Below, in pieces: positions 1 to 8,736 of a stretch of DNA of 64,000 nucleotides; positions within the stretch are counted from its first letter, which is position 1, and every line of letters begins with the position of its first letter. Source of the DNA: Algoriphagus locisalis (GTDB taxonomy: Bacteria > Bacteroidota > Bacteroidia > Cytophagales > Cyclobacteriaceae); contig NZ_FPBF01000001.1 in NCBI RefSeq assembly GCF_900116615.1, positions 186,001-250,000 of the forward strand. Reading direction: 5' to 3'. Position numbers and translations under genes: made by a program. The notes under the pieces were generated by a model that saw nothing but the letters and a program-made list of their open reading frames with translations, was not told where the DNA came from and searched no databases.

Positions 1-993
1 TCTTTCCAAAACTGGACCGGAGATTTTTTCATCCAACTGATTTTTGATGTCTCCAGAAAGGAAAAAACCTGTAGAAATTGACATGTTGTTCATGAATCTG
101 GCAAATGTCCTGTTACCAAGCGGGAAAGAGAATCCAGCATATGGGCTCATCACGAATTCCTGGTCAGGTAATCCTTTGCTCAGAGAGATCGCACCATATC
201 CTACATTTATAGGAAGAGAATTTGCGGTTTTTTCGGTAGGATAATTTTCAAATATGTTTTCATCCACTCTTACCAACATGTTTGGACTCAAGTATTGGTC
301 AACTTCTGAGAAGAGAATATTTTCCAATTCAGTAATGTATTCATCTGCATAGACCGCTCTGGCGTTATCGGCTTCCGTCATTCCAGTTACATTGAATTTG
401 GCTTTGCCCATTTTAAGTTTACCTCTTTGCTCCAGTTTTGCACGGGTAATGTCACTGAAGCCTGGGAATTTTTCTCCGTTTGGAAGCTCAAAGTAGTATG
501 CACCTTGATCCACAATCCTCGAGATATTGTTGATGAGTACCTCATCTGATTCAGAAAAATGCACTCCGCCTTTCTTGATGGTGGTCACAGTGCTTAGATA
601 GGTCTCTATATTTTGATGAATTAGAGATCGGACCTCATTGATCTGATCAGCTCCGGCTTTTTGGTAATAACCAAACTCCAATCTATAATCCGTATTGGAT
701 CGCAGTGGATCAGCAACTAAAACCTGGTAGGAGAGATCCTTATAGCCAAAAGGGGCTTTCCAAAAGTAAGTGTAACCCGCCTTCTCTGTTTTTTTAGAAG
801 GGTAAATAGTGAGTTTTACCATTTCTATTTTCTCAGGTATAGCTCCATGGATATAGAACTCTTGTTCAGCTGGGAGTGGCATTCCACCATTGATCTTCCC
901 AGTAATTAGATCCAAGTTAATGGTAGTCACTTGAGCTTGAACCCCGAGCGCCCATAATCCAAAGACCATCGTTAGAAGTAGATTTTTTTTCAT
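1..993 (-). CDS. Secreted protein of unknown function (C-terminus cut by window edge)
   Basis: An open frame runs from an ATG at 993 off the left edge, giving 331 visible residues and no stop. The N-terminus MKKNLLLTMVFGLWALGVQAQ is a clear Sec signal peptide with cleavage after AQA/AQ, so the product is exported. The visible mature part is mostly beta-rich and polar, with no family I recognise. It lies 6 bp downstream of the barrel gene at 1000-2448 in the same orientation, so the two are very likely co-transcribed and may work together at the outer membrane. Reading frame and signal peptide are seen directly; function is unknown. Confidence 0.8.
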   Translation of the reverse strand, partial: MKKNLLLTMVFGLWALGVQAQVTTINLDLITGKINGGMPLPAEQEFYIHGAIPEKIEMVKLTIYPSKKTEKAGYTYFWKAPFGYKDLSYQVLVADPLRSNTDYRLEFGYYQKAGADQINEVRSLIHQNIETYLSTVTTIKKGGVHFSESDEVLINNISRIVDQGAYYFELPNGEKFPGFSDITRAKLEQRGKLKMGKAKFNVTGMTEADNARAVYADEYITELENILFSEVDQYLSPNMLVRVDENIFENYPTEKTANSLPINVGYGAISLSKGLPDQEFVMSPYAGFSFPLGNRTFARFMNNMSISTGFFLSGDIKNQLDEKISGPVLER

Positions 994-999
994 AGTCTA

Positions 1000-2448
1000 T
1001 TAATTGAATTTTTTAAAATTAAAGGCATACCCTACTAAAAGTCCAATATTCGAGTATCCTGCTTTTGTTATGACGAGTGCTCCCTCCAGTAACTGGTCAG
1101 CCTCCACATTGTTAAAACTACCTCTTTGCAAATATTCCTGCGTGGATCCAAAACTATACATCAGACCGAGTGTGAGACTACTTCTGGATTTCTTGATCTC
1201 AGCCCCAAAAGAGACATGGTAAATGTCCCATTGGGTAATCTCAGTATTCAATTGGTTTCTTTGTACAGATCCTTCATCGAAATATGAAAAATCAGTGCGA
1301 AAACTGCCCAGAAGTTTAAGCCTTTCCTTTAATTGATTCTCATATCCGATGGAGAAATTTGTTACAGGCTTCATTGCGGTCTCTACATTTAAAAAATCTT
1401 CACTGTCAAAAGCCTGTCCTATATTATCTGGACGAACTAATGTGCCTGATTCCGCACTAATTATCCGATAATTGTCAACTCCTCCAAAATGTGTAATGTT
1501 AATACTTAAAACAGAGCGGTTAAATGTTTTATGAGCCCCTACAGCAATTTCAAAAGGCGATTTGTAGGTTGTCTTTAATTTTTCCTGCCGATCAGAAGCA
1601 TAGGCAGTTACTGGATTTTCAATTCCTGGCACTATGAGATTGGATAGCGTAAGATCCTCTGCCACAGTTCCATTTCCTAGCCAGTCCAACCCCGGAGTGG
1701 TAATAGCTAGTCCTAATCCGTAAGTCCCTTTTTGATAATTTAATCCTAGTTTCAAAGATGTTCTGGCGGCGAAATAATTGATAAACTCATTCTGGGTTCT
1801 AGAAATCAAAAAGTAATCATCGCTATTGGTTAACGCCTTTGCCGAAAATCGATAAGAATAATTTAGTGTGCGAAGGGTGTTTAATAAACTAATGCCGAAA
1901 CCAAGGTTGGGACTTAGTTTTTTGCCTATGCCTAGTGCTACGGTAGTTTCCTGCACCTTTGTGATAATTCCGGATTCGGATACCAGATCTTCTTGTCCAG
2001 GACTTATGTCTTCACTTGCCAATTCGTATTGCCCTTCTATTCTTGCGACTCCATTAAAATTAAAACTAACTGGCGTAAGTAGTCCATAGCTAACATTCCA
2101 GTCTGATTTAGTTTGTATAGATCCACTGATCAGCAATGGAATAGTATTGAATTGAATTCCCTTGAAATCGGCTCGCTGGCCGAGGGCATTTTCGATAGTG
2201 ATATTTTCTAATCCATAGAGATTAGCATTGATGGACAAGGAGGTTGTGTCTAGATACCCCAAGTTCCCAGGATTATAAAATACTCCGGCATTATCAACAG
2301 TGTCTGTAAGCACTGCACCACCAAGTAAAGCAGCTCTGGTTCCAAACTGATTGCTCCAGTGGTGGGTGTCCTGAGCTTGTAGGGTAAATGCAATTCCCAG
2401 GATTAAAAAAAATAAAAAGGATGTTTTCCGAAGATGGAGTGTTCCCAT
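1000..2448 (-). CDS. Predicted outer-membrane beta-barrel protein, FadL/OmpP1-like
   Basis: The 482-residue product begins with a signal peptide (MGTLHLRKTSFLFFLILGIA, cleaved near LQAQ). The early mature segment contains NAGVFYNPGNLGY, like the 'asn-pro-ala' region near the N-terminus of FadL/TodX-type porins. The rest shows alternating hydrophobic/polar stretches typical of beta strands (for example SLSINANLYGLENITIENAL). It ends in VGYAFNFKKFN, with aromatic residues near the C-terminus as in barrel proteins. A transport role for hydrophobic compounds is only inferred from this resemblance. It is probably the first gene of a two-gene unit with the secreted protein downstream. Confidence 0.6.
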   Translation of the reverse strand: MGTLHLRKTSFLFFLILGIAFTLQAQDTHHWSNQFGTRAALLGGAVLTDTVDNAGVFYNPGNLGYLDTTSLSINANLYGLENITIENALGQRADFKGIQFNTIPLLISGSIQTKSDWNVSYGLLTPVSFNFNGVARIEGQYELASEDISPGQEDLVSESGIITKVQETTVALGIGKKLSPNLGFGISLLNTLRTLNYSYRFSAKALTNSDDYFLISRTQNEFINYFAARTSLKLGLNYQKGTYGLGLAITTPGLDWLGNGTVAEDLTLSNLIVPGIENPVTAYASDRQEKLKTTYKSPFEIAVGAHKTFNRSVLSINITHFGGVDNYRIISAESGTLVRPDNIGQAFDSEDFLNVETAMKPVTNFSIGYENQLKERLKLLGSFRTDFSYFDEGSVQRNQLNTEITQWDIYHVSFGAEIKKSRSSLTLGLMYSFGSTQEYLQRGSFNNVEADQLLEGALVITKAGYSNIGLLVGYAFNFKKFN

Positions 2449-2587
2449 TTTTTGTCTGGTTGAAAAGTGCAGTAAGGGTTGACTAATTCTTGAGATAAAT
2501 TTAAAAACTCTCAGGATTAAAATAGCTAAACTTAAAGTTTGTTCAAAAGATATTACTATTTAAATAATTATTTTGGAATTTCTAGGA

Positions 2588-3166
2588 TTAGTCTTTTAGA
2601 ATTAGTTTTAAAATTTCCCTCCGAACAAATACAACTATAAACCAACTGATAAACCCAGCTAGAGCTCCTACCAATCCTCCAACAATAACGTCCATAGGAT
2701 AGTGAACACCAAGATAAATTCTGGTATAGGATATGACAGCCGCCCATAAAAACAGCCAAGGGAGAAAGCGAAGCTTACCTTTCATTTTTAAATTGAGAAA
2801 AGTAGCAAACCCGAACGTATTGGCAGCATGCGAAGAAGCAAATCCATATAGGCCACCGCATCTCCCATAGTTATACATGCCGTCGGACCAGCGCTCGTCA
2901 TGGCATGGTCTGAGCCGCTCAAAAAATGGTTTCATAAAGCCAGAAGTTACTTGGTCCGCCATGAGAATGGTTAAAGCGATTCCTCCAAAGACCCACCAAC
3001 TGTTTTTGGGCTCTACCTTGTATATAAAATATACGATGATAGCATAGAATGGCACCCAGGCAAAAGTTTGGGACATTTGAAATGCTATCTCATCCAACCA
3101 GTCAACGTGCAAGGCATTTAGCTTCAGGAACAGCTCCTCATCCCAATTCTTAATTTGTTCGATCAT
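2588..3166 (-). CDS. PAP2-family membrane phosphatase
   Basis: The 192-residue integral membrane protein carries the full PAP2 signature. Lys79 to Arg86-Pro87 (KPFFERLRP) is motif 1, Ser112-His113 in GFASSHAANT is motif 2, and Arg149 through His155 and Asp159 (TRIYLGVHYPMD) is motif 3. Catalytic His113 and His155 are present, so the enzyme should be active. Likely substrates are lipid phosphates such as undecaprenyl pyrophosphate or phosphatidylglycerol phosphate, which cannot be decided from sequence. About five to six hydrophobic segments are visible. Its start overlaps the hemF stop by 4 bp (ATGA), so it is translationally coupled to hemF. Confidence 0.88.
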   Translation of the reverse strand: MIEQIKNWDEELFLKLNALHVDWLDEIAFQMSQTFAWVPFYAIIVYFIYKVEPKNSWWVFGGIALTILMADQVTSGFMKPFFERLRPCHDERWSDGMYNYGRCGGLYGFASSHAANTFGFATFLNLKMKGKLRFLPWLFLWAAVISYTRIYLGVHYPMDVIVGGLVGALAGFISWFIVVFVRREILKLILKD

Positions 3167-4074
3167 TCTTCAAAAGATAACCAGTCTATTCCTTTTTTAA
3201 GATGGTTTTGAGTGAATTCTTCCTTCGAACCGACTTCAGGTTCATACATATATTCCCACTCAGCCATAGGTGGCATACTCATCAGAATACTCTCCGTTCG
3301 GCCATTTGTATCCAACCCGAATTTGGTACCGGCATCCCAAACAAGATTGAACTCCACATACCTTCCTCTTCTTAGACTTTGCCAAGATTTTTCAATTTCA
3401 GAATATGGAATCTGAGAATTTTTCTTCATAAAATATCCATAAATAGCTGGAAATAGGCGGCCTAAAGAAAGGCTGAATTGTAGTATATCTTCGAATTCCT
3501 GATTGTCTTTAGCCTTCAGTCTATCATAGAAAATCCCACCGATTCCCCGGGTTTCATCTCTATGCTTGATATAAAAATAGTCGTCAGCCCAGGTTTTAAA
3601 CTTTGGGTAGTACTCAGCATTATATTTGTCGCAGACGTTCTTTATTTGTTGATGAAAGTATTGGGCATCTGCCACATCTATGTAATGCGGGGTCAAATCA
3701 ATTCCGCCTCCAAACCAATATTCACCATTGTCCATTTCAAAATACCGAATGTTCATATGGATAATCGGCACCATGGGACTTTTTGGATGTAACACGATGG
3801 ATACGCCAGTTGCAAAAAAGTCAGCCTGATCAAGTTTTAATTTTTTTAGGATTTTATCAGGAGTAGGACCATGTACAGCAGAGAATGCAACTCCGCCTTT
3901 TTCGATGATGTTTCCATTTTTGAAAATACGTGTTCTTCCACCACCTCCGGCAGGTCTGTCCCATTTATCTTCAATAAATTCGCCAGTCCCATCTGCAGAT
4001 TCTAGTTCGCGACAGATATAATCCTGCATCTGTCTATATACTTCAGCTATTTGTTCTTTACTCTTTCGTGACAT
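3163..4074 (-). CDS. hemF: Oxygen-dependent coproporphyrinogen III oxidase
   Basis: HemF converts coproporphyrinogen III to protoporphyrinogen IX in haem synthesis, using O2 and no cofactor. The 303-residue length is normal. Family hallmarks include GGGGRTRIFKNGNIIEKGGV near residue 43, HMNIRYFEM, WFGGGIDLTPHY and the C-terminal RRGRYVEFNLVWDAGTKFGL. It overlaps the PAP2 gene downstream by 4 bp and lies 15 bp after tamL, making a tamL-hemF-PAP2 unit. The presence of the aerobic enzyme fits an aerobic or microaerobic lifestyle. Confidence 0.96.
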   Translation of the reverse strand: MSRKSKEQIAEVYRQMQDYICRELESADGTGEFIEDKWDRPAGGGGRTRIFKNGNIIEKGGVAFSAVHGPTPDKILKKLKLDQADFFATGVSIVLHPKSPMVPIIHMNIRYFEMDNGEYWFGGGIDLTPHYIDVADAQYFHQQIKNVCDKYNAEYYPKFKTWADDYFYIKHRDETRGIGGIFYDRLKAKDNQEFEDILQFSLSLGRLFPAIYGYFMKKNSQIPYSEIEKSWQSLRRGRYVEFNLVWDAGTKFGLDTNGRTESILMSMPPMAEWEYMYEPEVGSKEEFTQNHLKKGIDWLSFEE

Positions 4075-4089
4075 TTGTTTTGTTTCTCT

Positions 4090-6513
4090 TTAGAAAGGAT
4101 AACCGATGCCAAAGTTAAGCACTGTTTGTCCTTTTAAACCAAAAAGTCGGTTGAATGATATATTATCCAAGACCCATCGTTCGCCCTCAGGCATGGATGG
4201 ATCTACGGCCTTGGTTGCCAAATCTAGTCTGATCACCAAAAAGTTGAAATCCATTCGTAAGCCTACGCCAGTGCCTATGGCTATTTCTTTATAAAATCTG
4301 TCGAACCTAAAATCAGCGCCTGGACGAGAATTATCTACGCCAATAACCCATGCATTTCCGGCATCCACGAAAACAGCCATATCAAAGTATCCTGAGAGAT
4401 TTCTACGGTATTCCAGCATGGTCTCTAGAATCATCTCTGCTGGCTGCTCAAAGGCGTAATCATACCTTCCTCGATCACCGATAGGAGGGGTATAACTTCC
4501 CGGGCCCAATCGTCTAGCTTGCCAAGCCCTGATGCTTGTGCCACCTCCCGCGAAGAAATACTTCTCGTAAGGAAGGATACCACTACTTACACCGTATGGA
4601 TTTGCTATTCCGAAATTGGCCCGGTAGGCAATTGTCGAAGTCTGATTGAGCGGATAATACCTTCTGAAATCTGCCTGGAATTTTAGCCATTGGAATCTGG
4701 CAAAATCGGTCGTTTCATTATTACTTGTTGCATTCACAAAATTCAAGGTAGTTCCACCGCTTTCCACAAATAACTTAAGAAGGGAAGCTTTATTGGTGGA
4801 ATTGTAATTTCCGTAATCATTGAAATTAATAATTGACTGTGCTGATACACTACTGATGAGAGAGGGAAGGAAAGACCAAATCAGATTATTCCCTTGGTTC
4901 TCTAGGTCTAGTAGTACCTGAGCAAAATCATCAGAAATGTTTGGCGTCCGAATATAGTTTATGTCAGCCGCATTGATGGTGAATTGCTGTCTATTCCCTC
5001 GTGTCACCCAAGTATAAGCCAGGAGAGCATTCAAACCAGACCTTGTGTATTCTGGACGATTGGTATAGTTATAGCCTAGTTGCGTCCGTGTATTAGGATT
5101 GTATTGTCCATATTTCTGTAAGCTTTTTCCATAAAATGGGATAAGGAATCTAGGGAAAATAACAGAGGCAGAAACCCCAAATTCTTTGCTTTGATATACG
5201 CCTTGATCGGTAGCAGATGCTACTCCTTCATAACCTATCCGGGCGTTGAATTCTAGGATTTCTCCTGCTCTGAAGAAGTTTCTGTTTCTCAGTACTGTAC
5301 TGAAAAACGGCCCAGGCAATTGCTCTGTTATGCTCAACCCAAGCTGATTCGTCAACTGATATTTTTGATTTGGTTGCGATAGAATTTTAGCTGTAAGCGA
5401 GGTGCCTACCGTGTCAAATGAAATATTGATATACCTGAAAAGATCCAGGTTGCTGAGCTGTTTTTGGGTTTCTATTATATTTGTTCGCCTGTACTCCTGA
5501 TTCTCGTCAAATAAAATCCGGGAACTAAGTAATTTGGCAGAAAAACGGTCTCTGTAAAAGTTGAAGTCGATATTCCGATAGTTTCTTTGCACCTTTTCGT
5601 CTATAAACTCATCACTTGGAGGACTGATTTTGAAGGTGATAGAATCAATTCTGTAAACCTCATGCTTTTCTGAAAATGAAGGTTTAAGGATTCTTTGCTC
5701 TACATTAATCCGCTTTGAAGTCGTATCAAAGTAGAGGTTGTAATCGATAAAGCTTTTGGTGAACATGAAATACCCATTGTTCTTGAATAGCTCTTCTAAG
5801 CGTTCTCGTTCCTTGGTGAAATTCGTTTGATCGTAATTATCGCCTTTCACGATGAACGTTTCCTTTTTTGATTGATTGATCAGCGAAAGCAGGCCTTCGT
5901 TCACAGAGTTGGTATAGATGGAATCTAAAATGTATGGCTCTTTTTCGGCTATGATATAAGTTACCGTGGCCTTTTGCTTTTTAGTTTCTACCTCAAAAGC
6001 CACTTCCGAATCTAAAAAGCCTTTGTTATAAAGGTAATTATCGATTTCTGTGACCGTCTTTTGGGTTTCGGCACTATCTAAAACAGTAACGGGGTTTCCA
6101 GTGCGCATCAAGAAATTCCCATATTCCTGCATCTTCTCCAGATCCTGAATTTTCGTCTGGACTTTGTCACGCTTTTTAAGCAGTTTTCTATTATCCTCTG
6201 CATCGCTCAGGCCTGCTCTGACCTCTTCTAGCTCTGCTTTTTTTGCTTCCAGTTTTTCATTCACTTTGGTGCTGTCGTAAAAGAGCCTTCCAAATCTGTA
6301 AATACTCACACCCAGAGAGGAGTTGGTGAGTGGGATTTTTGTGTTGGGCTCTTGGAAGTACAGATTCTCTATTTCCAATGGATTCGCTTTTTCTACTCCT
6401 TTAAGTTGATTACTGTCAAGGACATACTCACCTTCGGGCAGGTTTTTGCTTAAAGAGCAAGCGACCATTGCCCAGAGGACACAGATAAAAAGTATATATT
6501 TGGTGAATTTCAA
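4090..6513 (-). CDS. tamL: TamL: TamA/BamA-family outer-membrane lipoprotein (TTG start)
   Basis: This is an Omp85-family barrel protein, about 807 residues from the chosen start. It has a lipobox MVACS (Cys19), POTRA-type repeats in the N-terminal half, and a C-terminal 16-strand-like barrel including YFFAGGGTSIRAWQARRLG, a typical Omp85 strand/loop segment. In Bacteroidota this lipidated TamA homologue is called TamL and works in outer-membrane biogenesis. The open frame extends to a TTG at 6543, but a TTG at 6511-6513 gives MKFTKYILFICVLWAMVAC, an ideal lipoprotein signal, so I chose it. A coiled-coil-like stretch (KLEAKKAELEEVRAG) lies before the POTRA region. The gene diverges from the methyltransferase gene with only 19 bp between starts. 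No tamB is visible next to it. Confidence 0.88.
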   Translation of the reverse strand: MKFTKYILFICVLWAMVACSLSKNLPEGEYVLDSNQLKGVEKANPLEIENLYFQEPNTKIPLTNSSLGVSIYRFGRLFYDSTKVNEKLEAKKAELEEVRAGLSDAEDNRKLLKKRDKVQTKIQDLEKMQEYGNFLMRTGNPVTVLDSAETQKTVTEIDNYLYNKGFLDSEVAFEVETKKQKATVTYIIAEKEPYILDSIYTNSVNEGLLSLINQSKKETFIVKGDNYDQTNFTKERERLEELFKNNGYFMFTKSFIDYNLYFDTTSKRINVEQRILKPSFSEKHEVYRIDSITFKISPPSDEFIDEKVQRNYRNIDFNFYRDRFSAKLLSSRILFDENQEYRRTNIIETQKQLSNLDLFRYINISFDTVGTSLTAKILSQPNQKYQLTNQLGLSITEQLPGPFFSTVLRNRNFFRAGEILEFNARIGYEGVASATDQGVYQSKEFGVSASVIFPRFLIPFYGKSLQKYGQYNPNTRTQLGYNYTNRPEYTRSGLNALLAYTWVTRGNRQQFTINAADINYIRTPNISDDFAQVLLDLENQGNNLIWSFLPSLISSVSAQSIINFNDYGNYNSTNKASLLKLFVESGGTTLNFVNATSNNETTDFARFQWLKFQADFRRYYPLNQTSTIAYRANFGIANPYGVSSGILPYEKYFFAGGGTSIRAWQARRLGPGSYTPPIGDRGRYDYAFEQPAEMILETMLEYRRNLSGYFDMAVFVDAGNAWVIGVDNSRPGADFRFDRFYKEIAIGTGVGLRMDFNFLVIRLDLATKAVDPSMPEGERWVLDNISFNRLFGLKGQTVLNFGIGYPF

Positions 6514-6532
6514 AATGGCAGAGTCGATCCGA

Positions 6533-7282
6533 ATGCTTAGCAAAAATACAGTTAAGTTTATTAAATCCTTACATCAAAAGAAATTCCGAAATCAGGAGCA
6601 AAAGTTCTTTGTGGAAGGTGAAAAGAGTGTTTTAGAAGTTTTAAACTCAGATTTTAGTGTTGAGTTAATTGTAGCGACCGATACTTTTTTAGAAAAGTAT
6701 GAAAACCTCATTTCTCAATCAGCTGGACAAGTGATTTTGGCTACCCAAAATCAGCTTGAAAACCTCGGGCAATATCAAAGCAATGATAGTGCCTTAGCTG
6801 TAGTTCATATGAAGTCAAATAGTCCATTTGATTTTCCTAAAGGTAATTTTGTTGTGGGTCTTGATGATGTCAGAGATCCAGGTAATCTGGGGACGATCAT
6901 CAGAATCGCGGACTGGTATGGTATTAAAAACCTCGTTTTTTCACCCCAAACTGCTGATTTTTACAACCCAAAAGTAATTCAGTCCAGCATGGGCTCATTT
7001 ACCCGGGTTAATTTTTTCTATGCGGATCTGAAAGACGTTTTTCAAAAATGGGATGTGCCTATTTACGGAGCTTTTTTAAATGGTAAGAATGTTCATGAAA
7101 TGGGGCGTGTAGCTCACGGTGTGATTTTAATGGGAAATGAATCAAATGGCGTTTCTAATGAGCTGGAAAAAGTAGTTACAGATAAGGTGACAATACCAGG
7201 TTTTGGTGAGGCAGAGTCTTTGAACGTAGCCATTGCGACAGCAATTCTTTGTGATAATTTCAAGCGATTGACAGTCGGATGA
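6533..7282 (+). CDS. SpoU/TrmH-family RNA 2'-O-methyltransferase
   Basis: This SPOUT methyltransferase uses S-adenosylmethionine to methylate ribose 2'-OH in tRNA or rRNA. The three knot motifs are present: DPGNLGTIIR (motif 1), MGNESNGVS (motif 2) and the C-terminal IPGFGEAESLNVAIATAIL (motif 3). The N-terminal part resembles the RNA-binding substrate domain of RlmB/TsnR-like members (KKFRNQEQKFFVEGEKSVLE). I chose the ATG at 6533 (MLSKNTVKFIKSL), which starts where the family usually starts; an ATG at 6515 is possible and would bring the start next to that of tamL on the other strand. It overlaps the following transporter by 4 bp. The exact RNA target cannot be told. Confidence 0.92.
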   Translation: MLSKNTVKFIKSLHQKKFRNQEQKFFVEGEKSVLEVLNSDFSVELIVATDTFLEKYENLISQSAGQVILATQNQLENLGQYQSNDSALAVVHMKSNSPFDFPKGNFVVGLDDVRDPGNLGTIIRIADWYGIKNLVFSPQTADFYNPKVIQSSMGSFTRVNFFYADLKDVFQKWDVPIYGAFLNGKNVHEMGRVAHGVILMGNESNGVSNELEKVVTDKVTIPGFGEAESLNVAIATAILCDNFKRLTVG

Positions 7283-8265
7283 TTCAAAAATTAGTCAAAA
7301 CTCTCAATAAGGTTGGAATTAATGGTTTTTTACTAGGGCTTTTTGCCGCAATAGTATTGGGTTGGTTGTTCCCATTTGCAGGCTCTAGTCAATCTCCAGT
7401 GCCCTGGAAGCCAATCATTAATGTAGGAATAGGTCTTGTGTTTTTTCTATACGGAGTAAAGCTTGATCCTGTTCAGCTTAAGTCTGGTTTGAAGAACTGG
7501 AAATTACATGTGCTTATTCAGTTAGCTACTTTTGTGTTGTTTCCTTTGCTTGTAGTGGCAATAGTCCCGTTAATGACATGGATTGATAAGGATTTTCAGT
7601 TGGGGATTACTTATTTGTCCGTTCTTCCTTCCACTGTTAGCGCGTCAGTAGTGATGGTTTCTATTGCCCATGGCAATATTCCCGGAGCGATCTTTAATGC
7701 CAGTATTTCCAGTTTACTTGGAGTTGTTATCACGCCAGCATGGATGGGGATTTTGGCAGATTCATCTGCTATGGAAATGGACTTTTTACCAACTCTCGGG
7801 GAGCTTTCTGTTAAGGTTTTGCTTCCAGTTATTCTGGGGATATTAGCTCACAAATGGCTTTTCCTAAAAATCAAAAAACACCTTGGAGCTCTTAAGTACA
7901 TAGATCAGACGGTAATCATGATTATTGTTTTTACCTCCTTTGCTCAGTCATTTTCTCAAAATGTTTTTGATCCTTACAAATCAAGTGTTTTACTGGAAGT
8001 AGGAGTAACAATGCTTGGGTTGTTTTTCTTCATTTGGCTGGTAATTGAGCTGCTTTGTCGTTTGCTAGGGTTTAGCTGGGAAGATAGAGTGACTGCGCTG
8101 TTTTGTGGTTCCAAAAAATCTTTGGTTCAAGGTGTAGTAATTGGAAAAGTGATTTTTCCTGATCCAGCGACGCTAGGATTGGTATTGCTTCCCGTGATGA
8201 TCTATCATATTCAGCAGCTAATAGCGGGGAGTATTATTGCTTCAAATTTTTCTAAAAGAAAGTGA
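7279..8265 (+). CDS. Bile-acid:sodium-symporter-like (SBF-like/YfeH type) membrane transporter
   Basis: The 328-residue product has about nine or ten hydrophobic segments. Features recalling the SBF-like family are IGLVFFLYGVKLDP in the second helix region, LPSTVSASVVMVSIAHGN, and the C-terminal FCGSKKSLVQGVVIG, the equivalent of the conserved 'GSKKS' loop in YfeH-type proteins. Substrate is unknown; family members carry organic anions with Na+ or H+. The start overlaps the methyltransferase stop (ATGA), implying translational coupling. A strong bidirectional hairpin terminator follows at 8311-8340. Confidence 0.85.
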   Translation: MIQKLVKTLNKVGINGFLLGLFAAIVLGWLFPFAGSSQSPVPWKPIINVGIGLVFFLYGVKLDPVQLKSGLKNWKLHVLIQLATFVLFPLLVVAIVPLMTWIDKDFQLGITYLSVLPSTVSASVVMVSIAHGNIPGAIFNASISSLLGVVITPAWMGILADSSAMEMDFLPTLGELSVKVLLPVILGILAHKWLFLKIKKHLGALKYIDQTVIMIIVFTSFAQSFSQNVFDPYKSSVLLEVGVTMLGLFFFIWLVIELLCRLLGFSWEDRVTALFCGSKKSLVQGVVIGKVIFPDPATLGLVLLPVMIYHIQQLIAGSIIASNFSKRK

Positions 8266-8310
8266 TGACTCAAAAAGTGTTTGCTCGAGGATATCCTCTG
8301 ATTTGATGAA

Positions 8311-8340
8311 AGCAAAAAGCCTGAGATCAGGCTTTTTGCT
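8311..8340. terminator. Bidirectional intrinsic terminator
   Basis: A perfect 14-bp inverted repeat (AGCAAAAAGCCTGA / TCAGGCTTTTTGCT) with a 2-nt loop ends with T-runs on both strands. It sits between the convergent transporter and acyl-CoA-binding genes, and its right end reaches the first base of the latter's stop codon. Confidence 0.85.
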
Positions 8341-8600
8341 TATACATGTGTTTTTGATAGCTCTTCTACCAGTTTAATGTATTGGCTCTTCGCTTCTTCC
8401 TGGGATTTGCCTTTTAGATTTGCCCAAGCATTGTACTTTGCCGCTGCTTTAAAGTCAAATCCTCCTGGACGTTCACTTTCATTGTCCCCTTCAGTAGCTT
8501 GTTTATAGAGTCCATAAAGCTTTAGCAAGTCCTCGTTGCTTGGTTTTTCGGTAAATTTTTTGGTCAGGGCGACAGCTTCGTTAAATGTAGTTGGTGACAT
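8340..8600 (-). CDS. Acyl-CoA-binding protein (ACBP)
   Basis: This small soluble protein of 86 residues, the usual ACBP length, binds long-chain acyl-CoA in the cytosol. Family hallmarks are LLKLYGLYKQATEGD (helix 2, with the Tyr and Lys that contact the CoA phosphate) and FDFKAAAKYNAWANLKGKS (the K-W/Y-x-A-W motif). It is followed by the terminator at 8311-8340. Upstream is citrate synthase in the same direction, separated by its own terminator, so this gene is probably transcribed alone from the 8601-8670 region. Confidence 0.93.
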   Translation of the reverse strand: MSPTTFNEAVALTKKFTEKPSNEDLLKLYGLYKQATEGDNESERPGGFDFKAAAKYNAWANLKGKSQEEAKSQYIKLVEELSKTHV

Positions 8601-8670
8601 GATTAATAGTGTTGGTTTAGGGGTGTAAATTCAAATTTAATACCATAAAGACTTCTTGCCTCTTATACGC

Positions 8671-8706
8671 ACAAAATAAAACAACCAGCTAAAAAACAGC
8701 TGGTTG
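8671..8706 (-). terminator. Intrinsic terminator of gltA
   Basis: The 9-bp stem CAACCAGCT / AGCTGGTTG with a 7-nt loop is followed, reading the minus strand, by a T-rich tail (TTTTATTTTGT). It lies 30 bp downstream of the citrate synthase stop. Confidence 0.75.
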
Positions 8707-8736
8707 CTTATACACTTTGGGGAAAATTATCTACGC

